From assembly GCA_003240695.1 (NCBI GenBank), contig QFNC01000040.1:1-13854 (forward strand): a stretch of 13,854 nt of DNA, read 5' to 3'. Each line of letters begins with the position of its first letter. Position 1 is the first letter of the stretch. A program made the translations under genes and the position numbers. Under the pieces are notes generated by a model. That model made no database searches. It was given only the letters and a program-made list of their open reading frames with translations, and had not been told where the DNA came from. The DNA is from Pseudoxanthomonas suwonensis (lineage in GTDB: Bacteria; Pseudomonadota; Gammaproteobacteria; Xanthomonadales; Xanthomonadaceae). Shown here piece after piece: positions 1-6,247 of the stretch.

Positions 1-548
1 CGGCGGAGCTGAACAAGCCGGCCGCCTCCCACCCCTGGTACTGCGACGTGCCAGACCCGATTAAATTCAATGTCGGCGTCATCAAGGGCGGCGACTGGAC
101 CGGCTCCACCCCCGCCTGGTGCGAGATGGATTGCAGGATCAGCATTCTTCCCGGCACCTCGGTGGAGGAAGCCCGCCGTGGGGTGGAACGCTGCATCGCC
201 GAGGCCGCTAGCCAGGATCCCACTCTGTCCAAAGATCCGCCCCAGATCATCTGGCACGGCCATACCTCAGACCCCTATGTGTTGGAGCCGGGCTCGGAGG
301 CTGAGGCGGCGCTGGCCGCGGCGCATGAGAGCGTATTAGGCCGCCCCTTCGAGAGCTTCTGCACCACCGCCATGGCAGACACCCGTTTCTATGGCCTTTA
401 CTACGGCATTCCAGCGCTGTGCTACGGCAGTTCCGGCGAGGGCGCGCATGCCTTCGATGAGCGCGCCAACCTTGCTGCCCTAAAGGAAACAACGCTCACC
501 ATCGCGACCTTCGTTGCGAAGTGGTGCGGCCTGCGTAAGGCCAGCTGA
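1..548 (+). CDS. M20-family metallopeptidase / ArgE-DapE-like deacylase, C-terminal part (5' end outside window)
   Basis: The frame is open from base 3 to a TGA at 546-548, giving 181 visible residues, so the start lies off the left edge; the GTG at 48 is internal. The visible part begins in the dimerisation (lid) domain: a stretch with GVIKGGDWTGSTPAWCEMDC and a beta-alpha pattern typical of M20 dimerisation domains. It then returns to the catalytic domain, where TAMADTRFY and GSSGEGAHAFDE match the C-terminal motif whose histidine is a metal ligand in acetylornithine deacetylase and succinyl-diaminopimelate desuccinylase. The family hydrolyses N-acyl or peptide bonds with a two-metal centre, in the cytoplasm. 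The substrate cannot be read from this part. It is convergent with the minus-strand operon and separated from it by mobile-element debris, so it is probably not functionally linked. Confidence 0.88.
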   Translation, partial: AELNKPAASHPWYCDVPDPIKFNVGVIKGGDWTGSTPAWCEMDCRISILPGTSVEEARRGVERCIAEAASQDPTLSKDPPQIIWHGHTSDPYVLEPGSEAEAALAAAHESVLGRPFESFCTTAMADTRFYGLYYGIPALCYGSSGEGAHAFDERANLAALKETTLTIATFVAKWCGLRKAS

Positions 549-554
549 TGCGGT

Positions 555-585
555 CGGGCAGATGCCGAAGGTGGACATCTGCCCG
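555..585. terminator. 10-bp inverted repeat just after the M20 peptidase
   Basis: CGGGCAGATG (555-564) is the exact reverse complement of CATCTGCCCG (576-585), with an 11-base loop. It starts 6 bases after the peptidase stop codon, which suits a transcription terminator. There is no T-run after it (the next bases are C-rich), so it could act as a Rho-assisted terminator or an mRNA 3'-end stem, or be a relic of the adjacent insertion-sequence debris. Confidence 0.45.
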
Positions 586-614
586 CCCCCTGCGGACCCT
601 CTGGCCATGCGGAC

Positions 615-777
615 ACCTTCTGTCATTGGGCAGTGGATGGTCAACGCAGGTATCGTCTGGTCGTGGATCTTGCGGGTGTGGCCGCCGCGGCTGATGCCGA
701 GCCCAGGGCCTTCTGCCCCCTTTGCCGCCGGTGGCACAACGATGCGCCTTCACATGAGTGCTGTCGAGCAGCAGCTC
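615..777 (-). mobile_element. IS5-type transposase fragment, frameshifted
   Basis: Read on the minus strand, one frame gives LLLDSTHVKAHRCATGGKGG, the DDE-domain segment containing the first catalytic Asp (LDST) of IS5/IS427-group transposases. After about position 718 the similarity moves to another frame, which reads GISRGGHTRKIH followed by HCPMTEG. This resembles the family's GRSRGGxTTKIHAL...LTxGQ segment. Only about 50 residues of a transposase of roughly 250-280 residues remain, with at least one frameshift, no N-terminus and no C-terminal Glu region. It cannot encode a working enzyme. Its upstream end is fused to a dnaE2 fragment. Confidence 0.72.
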
Positions 778-782
778 AGCGG

Positions 783-1124
783 CTGGACCACCCGCGGCAG
801 CCAGCGCCTCGGTGGCCTTGCGGCTGAGGCTTGCCCTGCGCACCACCTCCTCGACCGAGGCAAAGGGCGAGCCATTGCCGGCCTGCCGCGCCTTGACGAT
901 CTGCTCCGCCTCCTGCCGCGCCAGCCCCTCCTGGCTGCTGGGCTCGGGCTCCAGCATGCAGTCCCAGGCGCTCCTGTTGACGTCGAGCACATCGAGCGGC
1001 CGCACCAGGACGCCATGGTCCCTGGCGTCGCGGATGATCTGCGCGGGGCATAGAAGCCCATCGGCTGCGAGTTCAGCAGGGCGGCGTCGAACACCGCCGG
1101 GTCGTGGCATTTCAGCCAAGCTGA
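783..1124 (-). pseudogene. dnaE2: Fragment of error-prone DNA polymerase DnaE2 (ImuC)
   Basis: On the minus strand, SAWLKCHDPAVFDAALLNSQ followed by PMGFYAP is the highly typical DnaE/DnaE2 segment. It continues in a second frame as PAQIIRDARDHGV, VRPLDVLDVN and WDCMLEPEP, then EAEQIVKARQAGNGSPFASV and EEVVRRASLSRKATEALAAA. The frame switch lies near 1044-1048 and is explained by loss of one base in a G/C run. Between EPEP and EAEQIV the family's usual RLGLRxVxGL segment is missing, so there is also an internal deletion. A stop codon lies directly upstream of the first recognisable residue, and the downstream end is joined to an IS5 fragment. In the family the protein is over 1,000 residues and works with ImuA/ImuB in damage-induced mutagenesis; this is a relic of about 110 codons. 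Confidence 0.8.
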
Positions 1125-1211
1125 TTACGCTCGGGTTCACCTCGCCGTCTCGCGGTGGCCGCCGCGGGCGATCCGAAGAATCGGCCAGTCCCCTGGTCCG
1201 ATAACCGCTGA

Positions 1212-1452
1212 GCGGGACGCATCAAGGTACAGGAACGCGAGAACCGCGAGCTGCGCCAAGCCAATGAGATCCTGCTCAAGCCATCGGCCTATCTCCCGAT
1301 GGCGGAGCTCGACCGCCGCTCGAAGTCATAATCGCCTTCATCGACGATCACCGTGAGGTCAATGGGGTAGAGCCGATCTGCCGGGTTCTGCCGATTGCCT
1401 TACCAACCTACCATTGCCCATGTCGCGCAGCGTGCTGATCCGGCCGAGGCGC
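1212..1452 (+). mobile_element. IS3-family transposase remnant (OrfA end / OrfB start)
   Basis: The plus strand reads RIKVQERENRELRQANEILL, then KPSAYLPMAELDRR and a stop at about 1329. This is the end of an IS3 OrfA with its leucine-zipper-like ERENRELRQANEIL segment. The following frame gives IIAFIDDHREVNGVEPICRV and LPIALPTYH, the usual start of OrfB, and a third frame then gives HVAQRADPAEARP. The DDE catalytic core of OrfB and the N-terminus of OrfA are absent. It stops about 10 bases short of the stop codon of the convergent crotonase gene, so it marks the boundary of the intact operon. No terminal inverted repeats or target duplication were found. Confidence 0.75.
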
Positions 1453-1461
1453 GTCCCACAA

Positions 1462-2283
1462 TCAATGGTGCAGCCAGCGCGCTTCGCGCTTCTCGTGGAA
1501 GGCCACGAAGCCTTCCTTCGCATCCGTGCGGCCGAAGGCCCGCACATAGGCCTTCCGTTCAAACTCCAGATGCCTGTCGAATGCCGCGACGAAGGCGTGA
1601 TCGATCATGTCCTTGATGTCCTGAATGCCGCCGGCCGGTGCGGCGGCCAGCCGCTCTGCCTGTTCCAACGCGACCGCCTCCGCCTGGCCGGGATCGGCCA
1701 GCTGGTCCACCAAGGTCATCGCCAGGGCGCTCTCCGCATCCAGGATCTCGCCGGCCCATGCTAATGCCTTTGCCCCGGTCCCGCCGATCCGCCGCGCCAG
1801 CAGTGCCAGCCCGCCTGTTGCGGGCCAGACGCCGCGGTGGATTTCAGGAAGGCCGATCCTCGCATCCCGGGCGGCGATAATGACGTCGCAGCCCAGCGCC
1901 AGTTCGTAGCCGCCGCCGAGACAGGCGCCCTCGACCGCCATCACCACGGGCTTCGGACATCCGACCAGGGCCCGGATCATGCGCTGCGCATTATCCGCAT
2001 GCGCCGCCGCCACGGCAGCGTCGCGGCGAGCGGGAAACTCGCTCAGATCCGCGCCGGCGCAGAGATGTCGGCTGCCCGGCAGGAACACCATGCAACGGAC
2101 GCTCTCGTCCACGGCCGCAGCCAGGAAGGCGTCCCCGAGGGAACGTCGGACCGTCTGGGTCAGCAGGTTCAGGGGCGGCGCATCGATGCGCAGCGACACC
2201 ACCGCGCCCCGCCGCGACAGTGCCAAGCCGGGCAGCGTATCCGGCCAGAGGTGAGGACTATCCCTGCGGTCGGCCGGCATCAT
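1462..2283 (-). CDS. Enoyl-CoA hydratase/isomerase (crotonase) family protein, last gene of the operon
   Basis: This is a 273-residue crotonase-fold protein, slightly longer than the usual 255-265. The oxyanion-hole segments are CAGADLSEF (residues 75-83) and GACLGGGYELALGCD (119-133). Both acid residues used by classical enoyl-CoA hydratases are present: Glu127 in GGGYELA (the Glu144 position of rat mitochondrial hydratase) and Glu147 in LPEIH (Glu164 position). True syn-hydration of a 2-enoyl-CoA is therefore plausible. Its ATG (2283-2281) shares one base with the TGA of the GMC gene (TGATG), which implies translational coupling; a second ATG follows at once. It lies downstream of its operon partners and ends against IS debris. 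The exact acyl chain is unknown, and isomerase or hydrolase activity cannot be excluded, because crotonases vary in reaction. Confidence 0.9.
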   Translation of the reverse strand: MMPADRRDSPHLWPDTLPGLALSRRGAVVSLRIDAPPLNLLTQTVRRSLGDAFLAAAVDESVRCMVFLPGSRHLCAGADLSEFPARRDAAVAAAHADNAQRMIRALVGCPKPVVMAVEGACLGGGYELALGCDVIIAARDARIGLPEIHRGVWPATGGLALLARRIGGTGAKALAWAGEILDAESALAMTLVDQLADPGQAEAVALEQAERLAAAPAGGIQDIKDMIDHAFVAAFDRHLEFERKAYVRAFGRTDAKEGFVAFHEKREARWLHH

Positions 2284-3938
2284 CAGATTCCCTCCAGCAG
2301 CATGTCGGATGCCTTCTCGGCGATCATCACCGTCGCCGCGTAGGTGTTCCCGGAGACCATCGTTGGCATGACCGAGGCATCAGCGACGTACAGCCCTTCG
2401 ACGCCACGTACCCGCAGCGACGGCTCGACCACCGCATCCGGATCGGGTCCCATGCGGCAGGTGCCGACCGGATGATAGACGGTGGCTCCGGTCCGGCGGG
2501 CGTGGTCCAGCAGTTCGTCATCCCCCGTGGCGGGCCCCGGGAATGTCTCATGATCGATAACGCCGACCAACGGCTCGGTGCCGAACAGGACACGGATGAA
2601 GCGCAGCCCCGCCAGCAGCGCTGCTTGATCCATGGGATCGGCCAGGTAGTTCGGCTGGATCTCCGGCAGGATCGCCGGGTCGGCGCTGAGGGCACGGACA
2701 TGGCCATGGCTTTCGGGCCGTAGCTGCGTGGCACCGCAGGTCATGCCCGGCTCCCGTTCCAGCATGCCGGCGCCGAATCGCAGGGTGGAGTAGCTGGCGG
2801 GGGCGAACAGCAGTTGCAGGTCCGGATAGATGAGTTCGGGCCTTGTCCGGAGGAAGGCGCCCGCATGGGCCGGGCTGGTGGCCAGGATGCCCCGCCGGCT
2901 GACCGCGTAGCGCAGAACCTCGCGCACCAAGGCCAGGCCATGCGCACGCTCGTTCAGGCTGCCCGCTCCCCGCAGGCGGACGGCGATGCGGGCGGCGTAG
3001 TGGTCGCGCAGGTTGCGCCCCACCGCCGGTCTCGCCTGCCGCACCGGTATGCCGAGCCCGGCCAGCCAGGCAGGATCGCCGATGCCGGAGAGCTGCAGCA
3101 GATGCGGAGAATTCACCGCGCCGGCAGCGAGGATGACCTGCCGCCGCGCCCGCACCAGGAACCGGGCATCCCCCTGACGGTACAGCACGCCGGTGGCGCG
3201 TCCGTCCTCGAAGGCAATGCTCTCGACCAGCGCACGGATAGCCATTTGCAGTCCGGGCCGGCGGAGGGCGGGGCGCAGGTAGGCATCGGCGGCGCTCCAA
3301 CGACGGCCGTCCCGCAGCAATTGCTGGTAGAGGAAGATGCCTTCCTGCTCGCCGCTATTGTAATCGGCGTTGCGCGGCAGCCCGAGCCGTTCGGCAGCCT
3401 GGAGAAAGGATTCCGCCAGCGGGTGCGGATCGGGCTGGTCGGTGACACTGAGCGGGCCATCCAGCCCGCGCAGGGCGGGATCGCCTCCCGGCCGGGTCTC
3501 GGCGCGGCGGAAGTAGGGAAGCACATCGTCCCAGGACCAGCCGTGGCAGCCGCGCCGCGCCCACAGGTCGTAGTCGGCCCGCTGCCCGCGTACGAACAAG
3601 TGCCCGTTGATCGAACTGGAGCCCCCGACAACGCGCCCGCGTGGGAAGGGGATGGTCCGCCCCGCCGTGCCTGCCGAGGGAGCGGTGACATAGCCCCAGT
3701 TGAGGGCCTTGTTGTGGATGGTGCGGCTGAAACCGGCCGGGACCCTGATCCAGGGATGGCGGTCGGCGCCGCCGGCTTCCAGGACCCGGACGCTGTGCCG
3801 ACCGGAGGCTGTCAGGCGATTAGCCAGGACGCAGCCGGCAGCGCCGGCGCCAACCACGACAAAATCCGCCTCGCCTGCGTCCCGTGCCGCTGGACCGGCT
3901 CCGCTGGCGGACCGCACCGCCGCAAGTCCTTCCGGCAT
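2283..3938 (-). CDS. GMC-family FAD-dependent oxidoreductase (choline/alcohol dehydrogenase-like)
   Basis: The protein has 551 residues, normal for bacterial choline-dehydrogenase-like GMC enzymes. The dinucleotide fold is DFVVVGAGAAGCVLANRL (25-42), with the ribose-binding acid in VLEAGG (52-57). GMC signature 1 is around PRGRVVGGSSSINGHLFVRG (99-118) and signature 2 is AAGAVNSPHLLQLSGIGD (271-288). The C-terminal active site holds His489 in YHPVGTCRMG and Asn531 in SGNTYAATVMIAEKA, the His/Asn pair that takes the proton from the alcohol and orders the substrate. There is no signal peptide. The expected reaction is oxidation of a primary or secondary alcohol to a carbonyl with FAD. The start is 3 bases after the Bug receptor stop and the end overlaps the crotonase start, so it is co-translated with both. 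The substrate is unknown; choline is unlikely, because no betaine aldehyde dehydrogenase or BetI is nearby. Confidence 0.93.
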   Translation of the reverse strand: MPEGLAAVRSASGAGPAARDAGEADFVVVGAGAAGCVLANRLTASGRHSVRVLEAGGADRHPWIRVPAGFSRTIHNKALNWGYVTAPSAGTAGRTIPFPRGRVVGGSSSINGHLFVRGQRADYDLWARRGCHGWSWDDVLPYFRRAETRPGGDPALRGLDGPLSVTDQPDPHPLAESFLQAAERLGLPRNADYNSGEQEGIFLYQQLLRDGRRWSAADAYLRPALRRPGLQMAIRALVESIAFEDGRATGVLYRQGDARFLVRARRQVILAAGAVNSPHLLQLSGIGDPAWLAGLGIPVRQARPAVGRNLRDHYAARIAVRLRGAGSLNERAHGLALVREVLRYAVSRRGILATSPAHAGAFLRTRPELIYPDLQLLFAPASYSTLRFGAGMLEREPGMTCGATQLRPESHGHVRALSADPAILPEIQPNYLADPMDQAALLAGLRFIRVLFGTEPLVGVIDHETFPGPATGDDELLDHARRTGATVYHPVGTCRMGPDPDAVVEPSLRVRGVEGLYVADASVMPTMVSGNTYAATVMIAEKASDMLLEGI

Positions 3939-3941
3939 GGC

Positions 3942-4931
3942 TCAGGCAGCCCGCAGGGCGGCGGCGATGGTGTCCGACATCTCTCGCAGGTCCCGCGTGT
4001 AGTCCGCATCGGCGGCGGCGGTGACGGTGGCGCTGCTTTCAGCGAACCGTCTCCAGGTCGCCGTTTCCAGCGCCGCGCCGAAGCCCGACCGCAATCCATC
4101 CAGGATCGGCTTCGGTGTGCCGGCCGGGGCGGAAAGCCCCTTCATGTTCTCGATGAAGACATCCAGGCCCTCCTCGATCATCGTCGGAACGGCCTCGAAG
4201 CCCGGGATGCGCTCGCGTGAAGCCACGGCCAGCGGCCGCAGGGTTCCCGCCTCCACCAGGCCCTTGAACTCGTCGGGGCTGCCGAAGGCAGCCGAGATCT
4301 CGCCCGCCGCCAGGGCGAGCAGCGTCGGTCCGCCACCCGTGTAGGGGACGTGCAGCATCTCCGTCCCGGCACGCTGGTTCAGCACCACGAAGGCGGAATG
4401 GTACAGCGAGCCGACGCCGGAGGAACCGTGCGCGAGCGCTCCCGGCCTGGCCTTCGCCTCCGCCAGCAGCGCGCTCATGCTGCGATAGGGGCTGTCGGCC
4501 CGTACGCAGAGGAACAGCGGATAGCGCGCCAGCAGACGGAAGTGCTGGAAATCTTCGAAGGGGCGGTAAGGCACCTCCCGGTAATGCGGCACGGAGGTGG
4601 TCTCGGACCCGCCGGAGAGCACGATCTGCGTGCCATCCGCTGGCGCTCGCGCCACCTGCTGAGCGGCGAGCACCCCGGCCGCACCGGGCTTGTTCACCAC
4701 AACCACCCCGGCCGGTAGGATGTCCTGCGCCGCCTGCGCGATGCCGCGGGCAACGATGTCCGAGGCACCGCCGGGGGCGAAGCCCACGATGATCTGGATC
4801 GGCCGCTGCGGCTGCCATGCACCGGCTCCGGCGGCTGCGGCACTGACGGGCTTCCCACGCGACAGCAGCGCGGGGGCGGTGAGCAGCGCGGCCGACAGCA
4901 GCAGCCGGCGCCGTACAAAGGCGTTTCTCAT
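3942..4931 (-). CDS. Bug/TctC-family periplasmic solute-binding receptor (within the operon)
   Basis: This 329-residue protein has an N-terminal export signal: a basic VRRRLLL start, a hydrophobic stretch LLLSAALLTAPALL (10-23) and small residues around 30-35. The arginines sit at a Tat-like position, but Sec export is equally possible. The mature part opens with RPIQIIVGFAPGGASDIVAR (43-62), the Bug hallmark in which a loop binds a carboxylate of the ligand. It continues with NKPGAAGVLAAQQVA (80-94), HGSSGVGS (168-175) and LHVPYTGGGP (193-202). Bug proteins bind organic acids such as citrate, dicarboxylates, nicotinate or aromatic acids and may pass them to TctAB-type carriers or act as sensors. 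No tctA or tctB is in this window. A GGAGG-containing leader (about 4942-4946) precedes the ATG after a 58-base gap, the longest in the operon. The ligand is unknown. Confidence 0.92.
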   Translation of the reverse strand: MRNAFVRRRLLLSAALLTAPALLSRGKPVSAAAAGAGAWQPQRPIQIIVGFAPGGASDIVARGIAQAAQDILPAGVVVVNKPGAAGVLAAQQVARAPADGTQIVLSGGSETTSVPHYREVPYRPFEDFQHFRLLARYPLFLCVRADSPYRSMSALLAEAKARPGALAHGSSGVGSLYHSAFVVLNQRAGTEMLHVPYTGGGPTLLALAAGEISAAFGSPDEFKGLVEAGTLRPLAVASRERIPGFEAVPTMIEEGLDVFIENMKGLSAPAGTPKPILDGLRSGFGAALETATWRRFAESSATVTAAADADYTRDLREMSDTIAAALRAA

Positions 4932-4989
4932 CTCTCTGACCTTTCCTCCGTCCCGCCAGCTGTTGGCGCCGGTCGGGGTTCAGGCAATC

Positions 4990-6240
4990 TCAGGCGGCGG
5001 CGTGTTCTGTGTCCCCTTCCAGGCCCAGTACGGCGCCCGCATCCTGCAGGAGCCTGACCTCTGCCGGGGCGAAGCCGAGCTCCGCCAGCACCTCGGCGCT
5101 GTGCTCACCGAGGCGCGGCGGCGGGCGGCGGTAATCCGGCGGCGCCGCCGAGAGGCGGACCGGCGAGGCCAGCGTCTCGATCGGCCCGGCGGTCGGGTGC
5201 TCGAACGGCACCAGGACGCCGGCATGAGCCAGCTGCGGGTCGGAGCGCAGGGCCTCGTGCAGGTCCTGGATCGGGGCCGCCGGCACCTGCGCGGCACCAA
5301 GCCGTGCCAGCCACTCCGCGCGCGGCAGTTCGGCAAACCGGGCTTCCAGCAGGGTGATCAGCGCCTCGCGGTTGGTGCAGCGGGCCGGGTTGGTGGCGAA
5401 CCGCGAGTCGTCCCGCCACTCCGGGCGCTCCAGCGCCGTGCACAGGTTGCGCCAGAACTTCTCCGTGAAGCACGACAGGAAAAACCAGCCTGCATCGCCC
5501 GCCTGGAAGGCCTGGTAGGGTACGAAGGTCGGGTGGCCGGTGCCGAGACGCGGCGGCGCCTTCCCGGTCTGCAGCGTCTCGATATCGCGCGGGATCGAGG
5601 CGAAGACTGCACCTTCAAGCAAGGAGGTGGTGACGCGCTGGCCCTCGCCTGTGCGCGTGCGGTGCAGCAGCGCCGCCGTGATGCCAAAGGCGAGCAGCGC
5701 CGCGGCACCGAAATCGGGATAGGGATTGCCGATCCGGGCAGGTGGGCCGCCCAATTCGCCGGTCATGGCCATCAGGCCTGAGAGCGCCTGGATCACCGGA
5801 TCGTTGGCTGGCAGATGGGCATAAGGCCCGTCCTGCCCGAAGGCGGAGGAGGAGGCGAAGATCACGTCCGGCCGCACGGCGCGGATGGCCTCGTAGCCGA
5901 CGCCCAGCCTGTCCAGCGTGCCGGGACGGAAATTCTCCACTACCACGTCGCACTGGGCGGCCATGCGCAGCAATGCCTCACGCCCCGCCGGGTTTTTCAG
6001 GTCGAGGCGCAGCGATCGCTTGTTGCGATTCTGCGACAAGAATTGCGCGCTTTCCCCACTGAGGAAGACGGTGCCAAGGTTGCGAGACAGATCGCCCGCT
6101 CCGGCCTCCTCCACCTTGATGACGTCGGCCCCGAGGTCGGCCAGCAGCATGGTGCAGACCGGACCGGCAGTCATGACCGTCAGGTCCAGGACGCGGATGC
6201 CGGACAGCGGCATGGGCCGTGGAGTGTTCTCAGGCATCAT
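4990..6240 (-). CDS. Class III (CaiB/BaiF-type) acyl-CoA transferase
   Basis: The N-terminus has LSGIRVLDLTVMTAGPVCTM and LLADLGADVIKVEE, the CoA-binding start of the family. CDVVVENFRPG and LGVGYEAIRAVRPDVIFASS follow, then the NDPVIQALSGLMAMTG segment, whose Asp (residue 147 counted from the 6240 start) sits where formyl-CoA transferase has its catalytic Asp169. The product is about 416 residues, a normal length. The enzyme moves CoA from a donor thioester to a free carboxylic acid through an aspartyl-CoA anhydride, and so would activate the operon's substrate. The open frame extends upstream to 6282, but the first 14 residues would overlap the flavoprotein gene and have no ribosome site. 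A GGAGG ends 2 bases before ATG 6240 and 5 bases before ATG 6237, so 6237 may be the true start. Donor and acceptor are unknown (succinyl-CoA is common). Confidence 0.92.
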   Translation of the reverse strand: MMPENTPRPMPLSGIRVLDLTVMTAGPVCTMLLADLGADVIKVEEAGAGDLSRNLGTVFLSGESAQFLSQNRNKRSLRLDLKNPAGREALLRMAAQCDVVVENFRPGTLDRLGVGYEAIRAVRPDVIFASSSAFGQDGPYAHLPANDPVIQALSGLMAMTGELGGPPARIGNPYPDFGAAALLAFGITAALLHRTRTGEGQRVTTSLLEGAVFASIPRDIETLQTGKAPPRLGTGHPTFVPYQAFQAGDAGWFFLSCFTEKFWRNLCTALERPEWRDDSRFATNPARCTNREALITLLEARFAELPRAEWLARLGAAQVPAAPIQDLHEALRSDPQLAHAGVLVPFEHPTAGPIETLASPVRLSAAPPDYRRPPPRLGEHSAEVLAELGFAPAEVRLLQDAGAVLGLEGDTEHAAA

Positions 6241-6242
6241 GG

Positions 6243-6247
6243 CCTCC
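6243..6247 (-). promoter_or_regulatory. Ribosome binding site that sets the CoA-transferase start
   Basis: On the minus strand the text is TGA-GGAGG-CC-ATG-ATG. The GGAGG directly follows the flavoprotein stop codon. Spacing is 2 bases to the first ATG and 5 to the second, favouring the second. It argues against the longer reading that begins at 6282. Confidence 0.7.

Noticed and set aside
496..1140. Single minus-strand gene of 214 codons in the debris region
   Set aside because: It is a chance join of a frameshifted dnaE2 piece, an IS5 transposase piece and antisense peptidase sequence, not one protein.
2283..3938. Choline dehydrogenase (betA) naming of the GMC gene
   Set aside because: The family fits, but no betB, betI or choline transporter is nearby and GMC substrates cannot be told from these motifs.
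2814..4220. Long plus-strand open frame of 468 codons across the GMC and Bug genes
   Set aside because: It is antisense to two strongly supported genes, has no recognisable domain, and its composition (Gly/Arg/Pro-rich) is what the reverse strand of high-GC coding DNA gives.
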